Source of the DNA: an uncultured Sulfuricurvum sp.
GTDB lineage: Bacteria; Campylobacterota; Campylobacteria; Campylobacterales; Sulfurimonadaceae
Direction: 5' to 3'
Assembly: GCA_903844635.1 (NCBI GenBank)
Contig: CAIMUF010000079.1
Coordinates: 1 to 42,937 of the forward strand
DNA: 42,937 bases
Notes under the pieces: generated by a model
What the model saw: the letters and a program-made list of their open reading frames with translations, nothing else
Databases searched by the model: none
Told to the model about the DNA's origin: nothing
Program-made: the position numbers and the translations under genes
In this document: piece by piece, positions 7,863 through 16,594 of the stretch
Layout: the number at the start of each line of letters is the position of its first letter
How positions within the stretch are numbered: the first letter of the stretch is position 1

Positions 7863-9194
7863 TCACGAATTTTTCATTGCGCCAAACTTTTGAAATTTTA
7901 TAGAAAAAATTGTTCCTTTTGGAAAATTATCTTTTACATCAATTATGGCATTGTATTTATCACAAATCTCTTTTAGTATAGATAACCCTAAGCCACTTCC
8001 AATGGTTTGATTGTTTGTAACCCGATAAAAACGATCAAATATACGTATCTTATCTACATCTTCAATTCCAATACCGTTATCTGACACTTCTAAAATGATC
8101 ATATTATTTTGATCAAACACACGCAAAGAAACTAGCCCATTTTTTGGTGTGTATCCGATGGCATTATCAATCAAGTTTGAAATTACTGTTTCAATCTCAA
8201 ATTTATTTGCATACAGTATACTTTTTTCAATTTCATTAACTTCGAATTCAATATTTTTCATTTCAGCTAAAGGTAATGACTCTACTAAAACATCAGATAC
8301 TAATTGTGCCAAATTAATTTCTTCATCATATGTATCATCAATACTATAATTTTCTTGCCGAGATAAGGTTAAAAGTTGTTCAACAAGTCTACATGATCGT
8401 TCAACCCCTTTTTCTAGTTTATGTAATAATAATTCTTTTTCGGTTTTATCCGTAGCCTTATAAACTAATTCCAATTGAATTTTGAGAACTGATAGTGGTG
8501 TTCGCAATTCATGCGCTGCATCTGCTAGAAATTTTTTTCTTGTGTCTATAGCGATTCTTAAACGAGAGATTGTTTTATTCAATGTATCGGTTAATGATTG
8601 CAATTCTTTTGGAATAGTAGAAAAATTTAAAGGTTCGAGCGTGTTTTCATTTAAGTTTGCAATTGTATATTGTACTGTTACAAGTGGTACGAATGCATTT
8701 TTAAGTATTAGCCAAATTAAAAATGCAAAAATCGGCAATATCAGTAAAAAAGGGACTATTGACTTAAAAGCGGCAGCTACTGCAAATTTTTCACGTACTT
8801 TATCAGGCTGTAAGAACATCACTGTTCTGTTCTTATTTTTAATCGAATATGTATGCCAAACTTTTTTTGAAATAATTTTTTCACTAAATCCTAAATTATT
8901 TGGATAAGGTACTAGACTAGTAATACCAGTAGAATAACTTTGCTTGTTTTGATTGTTAAAAATAACTAAAGCAAAATCTGCATTAATTTCTTCTATGTCA
9001 TTTATATTTATAAATTTTTCCCATGGAACAGATGAAGTATTTAAAAATATTTCAGCAACCTGCTCAAGTTGATAATCAAATAATTTATTAGTCTCAGTTT
9101 TTATTTGCAAATATACACCTGCGGAAGTAATCAAAATAGCACTTAATATTACTATTGTAAGAGAGATAAGAAGTTTAAATTTAATAGAATTCAT
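7863..9194 (-). CDS. sensor histidine kinase of a metal-type two-component system
   Basis: A 443-aa membrane kinase. TM1 spans residues 6-28 and TM2 about 144-165, flanking a periplasmic sensor loop of about 110 residues. A HAMP-like linker follows. The phospho-acceptor box is DAAHELRTPLSVLK with His228. The ATPase has an N box (SNLIDNAIGY, 339-348), G1 (SDNGIGI, 371-377) and G2 (GSGLGLSI, 399-406), all intact. Its ATG overlaps the regulator's stop by 4 bases. Architecture and context (efflux genes downstream) match CusS/CzcS-type kinases, but the ligand is unknown and no clear metal-binding cluster shows in the loop. Confidence 0.92.
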   Translation of the reverse strand: MNSIKFKLLISLTIVILSAILITSAGVYLQIKTETNKLFDYQLEQVAEIFLNTSSVPWEKFININDIEEINADFALVIFNNQNKQSYSTGITSLVPYPNNLGFSEKIISKKVWHTYSIKNKNRTVMFLQPDKVREKFAVAAAFKSIVPFLLILPIFAFLIWLILKNAFVPLVTVQYTIANLNENTLEPLNFSTIPKELQSLTDTLNKTISRLRIAIDTRKKFLADAAHELRTPLSVLKIQLELVYKATDKTEKELLLHKLEKGVERSCRLVEQLLTLSRQENYSIDDTYDEEINLAQLVSDVLVESLPLAEMKNIEFEVNEIEKSILYANKFEIETVISNLIDNAIGYTPKNGLVSLRVFDQNNMIILEVSDNGIGIEDVDKIRIFDRFYRVTNNQTIGSGLGLSILKEICDKYNAIIDVKDNFPKGTIFSIKFQKFGAMKNS

Positions 9195-9868
9195 TTTAAG
9201 GCGTCGACTGGTACTTTAGGAATAAAATATCCTAAACCTCGTATATTTTTTATCCATTTAGAGCCTAACTTTTTTCGTAACCCATGAATAAAGACTTCAA
9301 CAGTATTACTTTGTGCTAAATCATCCCATCCATATAATTTCTCTTCAAGCTGACTTTTGGATAAAGGAGCACCAGGAGTTTCAAGTAAAGCGACGAGAAT
9401 AGCAAATTCCTTATTTGAAAGTTTATATATTTCATCATCCAACATAGCTTCAAATGTTTTAGGATTTAATGTAAGACCGTAGTATTCAATCAATAGATTA
9501 GCTCTTCCACCTAATCGCCGAAAAATTGCTCTAAAACGTGCAAAAAGTTCATCTAAACTAAATGGTTTAATGAGATAATCATCAGCCCCTACATCTAAAC
9601 CGATCACACGGTCTTGAATTGTATCTTTTGCCGTTATGATAATAATTGGTACTTTATTATTTTGATTGCGTATTTCTTTTATAAGCTCTAATCCCGAATA
9701 ATCAGGTAAACCTAGATCCAATATTAATAAATCATACAAAATGGATTGTATAGCAAACGAACCTTCATTGGCACTTTTTACCCAATCAACAACATATCCT
9801 GCACCTGTAATGCCTTTTTGAAGACTTTCTCCTAGCATTTCGTCATCTTCGACTAAAAGTAATCTCAT
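9191..9868 (-). CDS. OmpR/PhoB-family response regulator
   Basis: A 225-aa protein. The receiver domain (1-115) has the acidic pocket VEDDE (8-10), phospho-acceptor Asp51 in LILDLGLPD, Thr79 and Lys101 in LIKPF. A C-terminal winged helix (about 125-220) carries the OmpR-type recognition region (SNTVEVFIHGLRKKLG). AAGGAATT precedes the ATG. It is the first gene of the minus-strand block, coupled to the kinase by an ATGA overlap. It is predicted to bind the direct repeat at 7828-7845 and switch on the exported protein and the efflux genes. Confidence 0.93.
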   Translation of the reverse strand: MRLLLVEDDEMLGESLQKGITGAGYVVDWVKSANEGSFAIQSILYDLLILDLGLPDYSGLELIKEIRNQNNKVPIIIITAKDTIQDRVIGLDVGADDYLIKPFSLDELFARFRAIFRRLGGRANLLIEYYGLTLNPKTFEAMLDDEIYKLSNKEFAILVALLETPGAPLSKSQLEEKLYGWDDLAQSNTVEVFIHGLRKKLGSKWIKNIRGLGYFIPKVPVDALK

Positions 9869-10179
9869 ATTAATTCCTTAGTATGTCTTGCTGGAATATA
9901 AGTGTGATGCTTATACTTATTCAACCTTAGTTAATATCTACTCTATTTGTTGTTTTCAAAATTCCAATTTATGTAAAATTGTAAACTAATAGTATGAGTT
10001 GTAACTTAACAATTAATCTATAACTAATTTTCGTCTTATAATATTATGAAACCAGAATAATAAAATTAGAATTTCATTAATAATGGCATACTTAAACCAG
10101 AGGAAAAGTATATTGCTTTATTGCCAAAAATTCAGATTTAATCACGATACTATAGACAAGAGATTTAGAAGTTATAATA
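9869..10179. other. AT-rich divergent intergenic region
   Basis: This stretch of about 310 bases separates the minus-strand regulator from plus-strand small genes. It must hold promoters in both directions. I see no convincing repeat, no copy of the regulator box found at 7828-7845, and no reading frame. Confidence 0.5.
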
Positions 10180-10398
10180 ATGTATAAAATACTAGGTTTA
10201 TTTTTGTGTATCAATATAATATTGTTTGCTGAACCAATATCCTTTGACAATAACATCTCTAAAGGAAATAGCGATAGAAATAATTCTCAAAAATCATTAA
10301 ATAAAAATTATAAAAAAAAATGCCATAGAACATTAGGTAGATATAATACACTATATGATAAATGTACTAAAAAATTTGATGACAATCTAACCTTTTAA
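10180..10398 (+). CDS. small exported lysine/asparagine-rich protein (72 aa)
   Basis: Not a family I recognise. A signal peptide (MYKILGLFLCINIILFA) precedes a short basic mature part rich in Asn, Lys and Ser, with two Cys residues near the end (KKKCHRTLGRYNTLYDKC), which could form a disulfide. It is upstream of another small exported protein on the same strand and next to the metal-sensing genes. The AT content is very high. Confidence 0.5.
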   Translation: MYKILGLFLCINIILFAEPISFDNNISKGNSDRNNSQKSLNKNYKKKCHRTLGRYNTLYDKCTKKFDDNLTF

Positions 10399-10508
10399 AT
10401 ATATATTTTTATATACATACAAAATAGAATCGCTTGTTGATCTGCACTTGTTGTTATAATCATGAAAAAACTTTATAATGATATAATTATTTTACTAATG
10501 GAGTTAGT

Positions 10509-10832
10509 TTGCAAAAAATTATTTTTATTTTTTTTCTAATCATTTTAATATCTGGAAATATATTTGGAGATGATTCTATGGCTACATGTCCAAATGAACG
10601 TAAACATCATGAATTTAATGATATTACTAAAAGCCTAGTATGGACATGCTTAAGTGAAGAAACTTATGCCGAAGAAGCCAAAAAAATCAAATCAAATGAT
10701 GAAGCATTAAGAATAGTACGAGATGAATATACACGAAAAGATGCAGAAAATGACGCTATCTTATTACAAGACTACAAGCAATATCAACATAGTAAACCAC
10801 AAAATGGACAGCAACCAAAACTCCGCCATTAA
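10509..10832 (+). CDS. small exported protein (107 aa)
   Basis: Not recognised. The start is a TTG at 10509 with GGAG 5 bases before it. A signal peptide (QKIIFIFFLIILISGNIFG) is followed by a short, charged mature region with two Cys (ATCPNERKHH and LVWTCLSEE) and a Lys/Glu-rich, helix-forming middle. The C-terminal tail is polar and ends in LRH. It is probably periplasmic. It may share a role with the preceding small exported protein, but no function is indicated. Confidence 0.6.
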   Translation: MQKIIFIFFLIILISGNIFGDDSMATCPNERKHHEFNDITKSLVWTCLSEETYAEEAKKIKSNDEALRIVRDEYTRKDAENDAILLQDYKQYQHSKPQNGQQPKLRH

Positions 10833-10928
10833 GTCCAATATTTAAGTGATTAAAAATCTATAAAACATATAGCTGTGTCTTCTTCATTTATAATTAATAT
10901 TCAGATGTTATAGTTATAATGCGGGTAT

Positions 10929-10977
10929 ATATTTATATGATATACTTATACTATTTATAAGTATATCATATAAATAT
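10929..10977. repeat. Large perfect inverted repeat (22-bp arms, 5-nt spacer)
   Basis: Arms at 10929-10950 and 10956-10977 are perfectly complementary, with spacer CTATT. Each arm contains GATATACTTATA or its complement. It directly abuts the sigma-54 promoter at 10977. It could be an activator site, a cruciform, or the terminator of the upstream gene, although no U-run follows. Confidence 0.75.
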
Positions 10978-10993
10978 GGCATGATTTTTGCTT
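10977..10993 (+). promoter_or_regulatory. Sigma-54 (RpoN) promoter of the EF-hand gene
   Basis: TGGCATGATTTTTGCTT matches the -24/-12 consensus TGGCAC-N5-TTGCW. The invariant GG (10978) and GC (10990) are exactly 12 bases apart. It lies about 45 bases upstream of the EF-hand start. In Campylobacterota RpoN promoters mostly serve flagellar and envelope genes. Confidence 0.7.
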
Positions 10994-11037
10994 ATTTTAA
11001 AAGTGCCTAAAAACACAATTTTTCGAAGGAGGTTATT

Positions 11038-11571
11038 ATGACAGTCAATGGCAGTTCTATGATGGCATCTCAAGCATATGCCAACAGAAATGTTCAAGCC
11101 CAAAGCGGTGCGAGCGGATATGCTAGTCAAGGTGCTAGTGCAGACTTTAGTGCTATGGCTCAACAGCTTATGTCAACAATTGATACGAATAAAAGTGGTT
11201 CAATTGATAAAGCGGAATTCAGTCAAGCCGCACAAGCATTAGCTAAAAATGCCAATAACAGCAGTAGCAGTAATGTCGATACCGCGTTTGCTAAAATGGA
11301 TACAAATAATGATGGTCAAATCAGCTCAGATGAGATGATGTCGGCAATGAAACAAGCAAGTGCTCAAACACAAGGTAAACATCATGGTGGTCATCGCCAT
11401 CAGGCAGATGTAAGTGCATTAACATCTGATTCTACATCACAATCGACGCAGACAAATTCATCAACTCAAGCATCTATGAATGACTTTCAAAAATCTTTGT
11501 TTAATAAGATCATGTCAGCCTATGGAAACTCAGCTCTTACTACAGGATCAACGACTAATCTTTCAGCATAA
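11038..11571 (+). CDS. EF-hand calcium-binding protein
   Basis: A 177-aa protein with two canonical EF-hand loops: DTNKSGSIDKAEF (about residues 50-62) and DTNNDGQISSDEM (about 87-99). Both have Asp/Asn at positions 1, 3 and 5 and Glu at 12. The flanks are low-complexity, rich in Ser, Ala, Gln and Asn. A His-rich run (GKHHGGHRHQAD) follows the second hand and could bind metal. There is no signal peptide or membrane segment. A strong AAGGAGG lies 8 bases before the ATG. It is expressed from a sigma-54-type promoter. It could be a cytosolic calcium buffer or a protein exported by a signal-less route; the sequence does not decide. Confidence 0.88.
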   Translation: MTVNGSSMMASQAYANRNVQAQSGASGYASQGASADFSAMAQQLMSTIDTNKSGSIDKAEFSQAAQALAKNANNSSSSNVDTAFAKMDTNNDGQISSDEMMSAMKQASAQTQGKHHGGHRHQADVSALTSDSTSQSTQTNSSTQASMNDFQKSLFNKIMSAYGNSALTTGSTTNLSA

Positions 11572-11815
11572 AAAGGGCATTGCATTGTATTGTATTTGTA
11601 TAATCTTAAAACACTTACAATGCCTTGTAAACTTTATATTTTGACTCACTATTAAACCTAAAAAGTGGATTCCAAAAAGAGGAGATAAAAGTACTTAAAA
11701 TATGATAAAATATCTTAAAATAAATATTATAAATGTCATTGATTTGACTTCTGAAATTTAGGGTGATTTCAGATTAGTTTTTCAATAGGCTTCAGTAATA
11801 AAGAAATAGGTGTAG

Positions 11816-12547
11816 ATGTTTTCAGTTGTAATGTATCATCATATTAACAGTGACGATTTGCTACTTTCAAATTCAGATTCGATGATGGATGCGCATTTGG
11901 CACTTATTGCACAACGCTATATCACATTTTTTCCAGGTGAAGAAATAAGAGAAAATTCTATCTGTTTGACATTTGATGATGCGTATTACGATTTTTATCA
12001 TTACGTTTTTCCACTACTACAAAAATATAATCTTAAAGCACTTCTCGCTGTACCTACTGCATATATATTAGAGGACACCGACATTAATCCAGCTAAACGT
12101 TTATCTCTGAAACATCATAATATTTATGAAAATTTCAAAGAATTTGCCCCTTTTTGTACTTATATGGAGCTACGAGAAATGATTCGAAGCGGTCATGTTG
12201 CTATTGCTTCCCATTCAACAAATCATGTTGATTTGACTCAAGAGGGTATTGATCTGAATGAAGAGATTGTGGATTCTAAGCATCTTTTAGAAGAAAAATT
12301 GGGGTTTCGTGTCGATTCATTTGTTCTTCCGTACGGAAAATATAATGATGCCGCTGTAAAATTAGCGCGTGAGCATTACCCATATGTTTTTCGAATCGGA
12401 AATGCTATTAATCCATCCTGGAAAGGGATTGGTGGACTAATCTACCGCGTCAAAGGAGATACTCTCACAACACCAGATGCATTATTTATGCCTTTAAAAC
12501 AGTTTGGATTTTTGTTTAAAACACTAATAAAATTAATAAAGAGATAA
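11816..12547 (+). CDS. polysaccharide deacetylase (NodB-homology)
   Basis: A 243-aa protein of carbohydrate esterase family 4 type. It has the catalytic TFDD motif (52-55, Asp-Asp for base and metal), the metal-binding His pair in SHSTNH (132-137) and the LPYGKYN motif (about 171-177). Members remove acetyl groups from N-acetylated sugars in cell-surface glycans. It has no signal peptide, so it may act on a cytoplasmic or lipid-linked precursor. The next gene, a core-LPS glycosyltransferase, starts 2 bases after its stop, which implies one operon for lipooligosaccharide or surface sugar modification. Confidence 0.87.
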   Translation: MFSVVMYHHINSDDLLLSNSDSMMDAHLALIAQRYITFFPGEEIRENSICLTFDDAYYDFYHYVFPLLQKYNLKALLAVPTAYILEDTDINPAKRLSLKHHNIYENFKEFAPFCTYMELREMIRSGHVAIASHSTNHVDLTQEGIDLNEEIVDSKHLLEEKLGFRVDSFVLPYGKYNDAAVKLAREHYPYVFRIGNAINPSWKGIGGLIYRVKGDTLTTPDALFMPLKQFGFLFKTLIKLIKR

Positions 12548-12549
12548 TA

Positions 12550-13308
12550 ATGAATATATCAGCAGTAATGATAGTTAAAAATGGAGCAAAAACGATTGCT
12601 AAATCTTTGGAAAGTCTGCGAGAGTTTGACGATGTTGTTGTCTATGATAATGGTTCGACTGATGGGACACAAGCCATTGTTCGTGCATATTCCAATGTTC
12701 ATTTGATTGAAGGAAGTTTTGACGGATTCGGAACGACGAAAAATCGTGCAGCTAGTTTTGCTATTCATGATTGGATTTTGAGTATAGATAGTGATGAAGT
12801 GCTCGATGAAAAGTTGATAAGCACATTAAAAGTAGATGTGTTTGATCCAAATACGATTTATTTTGTCAATACACTAGCCTACTACAAAAAGAAACAGATC
12901 CGTTATTGTGGTTGGAATAATCAAAAGATTCGCCGACTTTACCATAAAAAAACCACTTCATTTAATAATAATTTTGTGCATGAACGGATTCTCGATGATG
13001 GGATGAATACAGCATTACTTATTGGAAATATGAAGCACTACAGCTATACTAGTATCGCCGATTTTATCATCAAAGCCGACCATTATTCCACACTTTTTGC
13101 CAATGATAACGTAGGTACAAAATTCTCTTCCCCTGCCAAAGCATTTTTTAACGCCTTATACTCTTTTTACCGAACTTATATTCTCAAACGGGGATTTTTG
13201 GATGGTCATGTGGGACTTATTATTGCTTTTTCTCATATGGTAACGAATTTTTATAAATATATCAAACTCTATGAGATGAATTTAGAATACACTTCATCAG
13301 AACAATAA
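12550..13308 (+). CDS. family 2 glycosyltransferase, WaaE/KdtX (LgtF)-like
   Basis: A 252-aa GT-A fold enzyme. The nucleotide-binding start is ISAVMIVKNGAKTI, followed by DNGSTDGT (33-40), GFGTTKNRA (59-67) and the DSDE motif (80-83) that carries the DxD metal site. The GFG-x-x-KNRA motif and length match LPS-core glucosyltransferases of the WaaE/LgtF group. These add a glucose to core heptose. It forms a pair with the deacetylase upstream. No conserved partner follows intact; two short frames after it may be remnants. The exact sugar is not fixed. Confidence 0.87.
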   Translation: MNISAVMIVKNGAKTIAKSLESLREFDDVVVYDNGSTDGTQAIVRAYSNVHLIEGSFDGFGTTKNRAASFAIHDWILSIDSDEVLDEKLISTLKVDVFDPNTIYFVNTLAYYKKKQIRYCGWNNQKIRRLYHKKTTSFNNNFVHERILDDGMNTALLIGNMKHYSYTSIADFIIKADHYSTLFANDNVGTKFSSPAKAFFNALYSFYRTYILKRGFLDGHVGLIIAFSHMVTNFYKYIKLYEMNLEYTSSEQ

Positions 13309-13309
13309 T

Positions 13310-13485
13310 ATGAAAAAATTTTATGTTGATATACTGTATCGTGAGCGAAATATAAACTTTTGCAAAGACGTAAAATTCTTTTTAAATAGCTTCATATGAT
13401 TAAAATTCTATCAACGAGTTATCCCAATTTTTATAATTTTCCATATGAAAAACTTATTGGGGTTACACGTAGAGCTAAGATTTAA
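13310..13485 (+). pseudogene. two short ORFs, possible remnants at the end of the surface-sugar cluster
   Basis: A 29-codon frame (13310-13399, starting MKKFYVDILYRER) overlaps by ATGA a second 29-codon frame (13396-13485, starting MIKILSTSYPNFYNF). Both begin just after the glycosyltransferase stop. Their composition looks protein-like, so they may be truncated 5' ends of further cluster genes. The second runs into the 3' end of the convergent PAP2 gene. No homology is certain. Confidence 0.3.
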
Positions 13486-14074
13486 TTTGAAATCGGTTAA
13501 TAATACTTCTCACCAACAGAACAACCAACAAACTTGAAATCCATCCCGCCATAACATCTACTGGGAAATGAGCACCTAAACTTATACGTGAAATCCCCAC
13601 TAAAAGCACAAAAAATAGGGCAAGGTATTTTTGCCAAGGAAACATAAGCAACGGCCAAATACTAGCTACTATTAATATAGCGAATGAAGAGTGCCCGCTT
13701 GGCAGACTGTGATGAAATTCTGCCGCTCCAACAATATGAACGGTTTCAATCGGAAGAGCTAGTGGAGGTCTTGGGAAATCCAATAAAGGTTTTAATACTC
13801 CCAAAAGCCAACCATCGGCTAAATAAGCAACACTAAATACTGTAATAGTACTTATCCAAAGCAACGCTTTTGTATCCGTCTGATTACGAGAATTTTTTAC
13901 AATGGCACTTGTAGCGATTAAACACAATACCGCCAAATACCAATCAAAAAGCTGATGTGAAGCAGCAGCCGTTGCCGCAAGCATGATTGTGTCTATAGCA
14001 CCATTATGAATATTATTTATGACATGAAATAACCAAACATTTAATCCACCCCAATCGTACAAATACCATTTCAT
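13475..14074 (-). CDS. PAP2-family membrane phosphatase (undecaprenyl-diphosphatase-like)
   Basis: A 199-aa protein with 5-6 membrane segments and the full acid-phosphatase triad. C1 is KPLLDFPRP (K95, R102), C2 is PSGH (125-128, catalytic His) and C3 is SRISLGAHFPVD (R163, nucleophile His169, Asp173). The family dephosphorylates lipid pyrophosphates such as undecaprenyl diphosphate (BcrC type) or phosphatidic acid/lipid A phosphates. Its ATG overlaps the stop of the DUF4337 gene by 4 bases, so the two are co-translated. The nearby deacetylase and glycosyltransferase fit an envelope-lipid role, though they lie on the opposite strand. Confidence 0.9.
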   Translation of the reverse strand: MKWYLYDWGGLNVWLFHVINNIHNGAIDTIMLAATAAASHQLFDWYLAVLCLIATSAIVKNSRNQTDTKALLWISTITVFSVAYLADGWLLGVLKPLLDFPRPPLALPIETVHIVGAAEFHHSLPSGHSSFAILIVASIWPLLMFPWQKYLALFFVLLVGISRISLGAHFPVDVMAGWISSLLVVLLVRSIINRFQIKS

Positions 14075-14634
14075 AACAATGCTTCAGCCCATAAAACTAT
14101 ACCACCGACAGCAGCGACAATGGCAATCGAAAACAACCATTTTTTACGGGTTAATACCGTAATCGACGCCAAAGAGATCGCGATTTGAATCAATGTCATC
14201 GATTGGGCTAAATGGTGATGAGGAACCATTGATAGGTCACTCTCTTTATTTGCTTTTTCAGAGGCTGCTTCAAGCATTTCAGCTTTATGTTTGATCTCTT
14301 TTTTCTCTAGTTCGTATTTATCGAGCTGTTTAGTATAAAACTCCTTTTTCTCTTTCGGGGCAATATCCGAAGCCAGTTCCATTAAATGGCCTTTATTGCT
14401 TTTAGCCTGATAAAAGTTCCATTGATCTGATGCTTGTGTTTTTAAGAGCACCGCTTCATTTTTGAACATCATTGCTTCGTTTTGCGTTGCACCGCCTTGA
14501 TAACTAACGATTGCCCCTATCGAAGCCAATATGGCGGTAAAAATAGCCACATACTGACCTAAACCTTTTTCTTCACCTGCATGCTCAACGGCATGATCAT
14601 GTGCACCGTGTACGTGAAATTCGTGTCCTGACAT
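14071..14634 (-). CDS. DUF4337-family membrane protein
   Basis: A 187-aa protein with a His-rich, acidic N-terminus (MSGHEFHVHGAHDHAVEHAG), one TM near 27-48, a charged coiled-coil stretch (about 80-135) and two C-terminal TMs (about 145-187). This layout, with the NEAMMFKNEAVLLKTQASDQWNFYQ region, matches DUF4337 proteins, which have no known function. The His-rich head could bind metal, which is of interest given the efflux genes on the same molecule. It is translationally coupled to the downstream PAP2 gene. Confidence 0.75.
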   Translation of the reverse strand: MSGHEFHVHGAHDHAVEHAGEEKGLGQYVAIFTAILASIGAIVSYQGGATQNEAMMFKNEAVLLKTQASDQWNFYQAKSNKGHLMELASDIAPKEKKEFYTKQLDKYELEKKEIKHKAEMLEAASEKANKESDLSMVPHHHLAQSMTLIQIAISLASITVLTRKKWLFSIAIVAAVGGIVLWAEALL

Positions 14635-14699
14635 TTATGTTCCTTGAATTATTATTTTAAATATGGGATAAAAATGATTTTATTTTACTACAATTAAAC

Positions 14700-15542
14700 T
14701 CACCATGTATCATCACCAGAATCTGACATTGTGTCTGAAGAACTATTATCCCATGAAGAGTTGTCTTCTAATCCGAAATCATTACCACCCATATCATAAG
14801 AGGGTTCATTGTTCATAATTGGAGTATTATTAACGTTGTTGGAACTAGCACTTGAAGATGGAGTATCCATAAAATGATGCATCAGTTCTTCTCCTGCTAC
14901 AAAACCGGCTCCGGCAGCAGCACCTGTTGCCAAACCAGACATGATTCCCCCACCTAAACCACTGCTTTGCGGAGGATAAGGCTGTCCGCCTCCAAAACCT
15001 GAAGTCGGTCCATAAGGATGATTTGGATTTGAATAAATACTACTTCCTCCATTACTACTGCCATTGTACTGTGAGGGATAATTTGCATTACGTGATGTAA
15101 ATGAACGTATTGCTAGCCAGATCAATATAAGAGCACCAATACCTAAGAGTATCATCGTCCATGGAATAGGATGATTGTTTGACTGGGCAGTTCCCATAGT
15201 GCTTGTATTCATTTGTATATTTGATGAGACAGCCAAATGCTGTTTTAAACTTTGCACCGCTTGCGGTTTAGCAAACGGTAATTCGGGAGCTAGCTGTTCA
15301 GCTTTTCTAAGCTCATTCTTGGCATCAGACAGATTACCTTGGCGGACAAGGATTTCTGCATCAACATAATGTGCTTTTGCACTTTCAGGGTGAGCCTTCA
15401 AAACCTGCTCAACCATTTGGTGTGCATTATTTAAATTCCCAGACTCTGCCTCCTGATAAACTTGATGGATTGTAGGAACGTTATCAGCATATGCCAAAAC
15501 TCCGCTCAAGAGCAATATTATTACTATTTTAGAAAAAGACAT
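14700..15542 (-). CDS. exported TPR protein with membrane anchor and Gly-rich tail
   Basis: A 280-aa protein. A signal peptide (about 1-19) precedes TPR-like helices (about 25-95, with AHQMVEQVLKAHPESAKAHY and AKNELRKAEQLAPELPFA). One TM segment follows (TMILLGIGALILIWLAI, about 129-145), then a Ser/Gly/Asn/Pro-rich region, a GGGIMSGLATGAAAGAG stretch that may insert in the membrane, and an acidic Ser/Asp-rich tail. It is probably a periplasm-facing scaffold. It lies 65 bases upstream of the DUF4337-PAP2 pair on the same strand and may be cotranscribed. Its specific role is unknown. Confidence 0.75.
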   Translation of the reverse strand: MSFSKIVIILLLSGVLAYADNVPTIHQVYQEAESGNLNNAHQMVEQVLKAHPESAKAHYVDAEILVRQGNLSDAKNELRKAEQLAPELPFAKPQAVQSLKQHLAVSSNIQMNTSTMGTAQSNNHPIPWTMILLGIGALILIWLAIRSFTSRNANYPSQYNGSSNGGSSIYSNPNHPYGPTSGFGGGQPYPPQSSGLGGGIMSGLATGAAAGAGFVAGEELMHHFMDTPSSSASSNNVNNTPIMNNEPSYDMGGNDFGLEDNSSWDNSSSDTMSDSGDDTW

Positions 15543-15651
15543 CTATTTCCTTTACATATAATTGAAGTGATATATTAGGCAGTAAGGTTAAATGAATAAT
15601 AAATACACTATTAATTACGTACCTTTGCTGTGCACTTTTACATTTTTATAA

Positions 15652-15768
15652 CTAAAACGACGCAACAACCATTTTTTTCTTTTCCGCCTGCACCAAAGCG
15701 GTCATTGATTCTTTGTCTTGGCCAACACGATTCATCCAATATGGATAGGATGAAACCAGAATGTGAAA
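15652..15768 (-). pseudogene. possible gene fragment
   Basis: On the minus strand a frame ending at a TAG (15654-15652) reads SYPYWMNRVGQDKESM, then TALVQAEKKKMVVASF. It looks protein-like but has no start codon or ribosome site. It may be the 3' scrap of a lost gene between the TPR and outer-membrane genes. I cannot name the family. Confidence 0.25.
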
Positions 15769-15808
15769 TGTAATTTATAACGCCTTATAAAATGATTTTA
15801 AACCAAAT

Positions 15809-16594
15809 TTAAAACGCATATAATAATTGAAGTCCTTCAAATGATTGACTTTTTTGATATAAATCTATAAATCGATCTGTTTCTCTGAATAAAGAAAGCA
15901 TAATATTATTCGTTACTTTATAATTAAGCTGAAAAAGTTGATCCCATTCTGAAAATTCAACCCATTTATTTTTATCTGTATACAAACTTCCTTCTGCTGA
16001 ACAAGAAAACTTACTAGGTAAATCATAATCAATATGGATTGTATATATCATATTTACAAACCCTGTTCCATCGGGTCGTGCTGCATAGTCTCTATTTTTA
16101 ATAATTTTTTCAATATCAAATGTTGTATCTAATTCATTACCAAGTATGTCATTATTTGAATAAGTATAATTAGTTCCTATTCCAGAATAGGATCGTGTTA
16201 ACGTATGGTCATAAGGTGATTCGTGTTCATCTTCAATATAAGTATCAATTTTATCATTTATGTGATATCCCAATACTATATTTCTATCCATTTCTGACAA
16301 AGATGTTAGTACTTTAGAAAGTTCCTTATCTGTTAAAACAGCTATATCTGCTTCAAAGAATAAATGATCACTATCAAACAATACATCTAAATCGTATCTG
16401 TTATATGCAGTTCCAGAACCTTCTGGACGAGCACCCATTGCCCCTGGATTATTAAAGAAATTAGCAATACTTGCATTACTAGATATTGTTGCATTCGCAT
16501 CAATATCATCATACTCTGGGAGATTAATAGGGTGTTTAATCTTGCCAAAGAGTATCAATGGAAGTATGAGAAGTAAAAGTAAAATCTTTTGCAT
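15809..16594 (-). CDS. putative outer-membrane beta-barrel protein (261 aa)
   Basis: A signal peptide (MQKILLLLLILPLILFG) is followed by a mature part rich in alternating polar and aromatic residues. Beta-strand-like segments recur (YTIHIDYDLPSKFSCSAEGS, LFQLNYKVTNNIMLSLF) and the C-terminus is LQLLYAF; a terminal Phe is the barrel-assembly signature of many outer-membrane proteins. I do not recognise a specific family. It may be a small porin-like or surface protein. It is separated by a long gap from its neighbours and is probably transcribed alone. Confidence 0.65.
   Translation of the reverse strand: MQKILLLLLILPLILFGKIKHPINLPEYDDIDANATISSNASIANFFNNPGAMGARPEGSGTAYNRYDLDVLFDSDHLFFEADIAVLTDKELSKVLTSLSEMDRNIVLGYHINDKIDTYIEDEHESPYDHTLTRSYSGIGTNYTYSNNDILGNELDTTFDIEKIIKNRDYAARPDGTGFVNMIYTIHIDYDLPSKFSCSAEGSLYTDKNKWVEFSEWDQLFQLNYKVTNNIMLSLFRETDRFIDLYQKSQSFEGLQLLYAF

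Noticed and set aside
11573-11630. GGCATTG/CAATGCC pair after the EF-hand gene
   Set aside because: The loop is over 30 bases and there is no U-run; a terminator call is not justified.
11890-11915. TGGCAC...TTGCA resembling a sigma-54 promoter
   Set aside because: Spacing between GG and GC is 10, not 12, and it lies inside the deacetylase gene.
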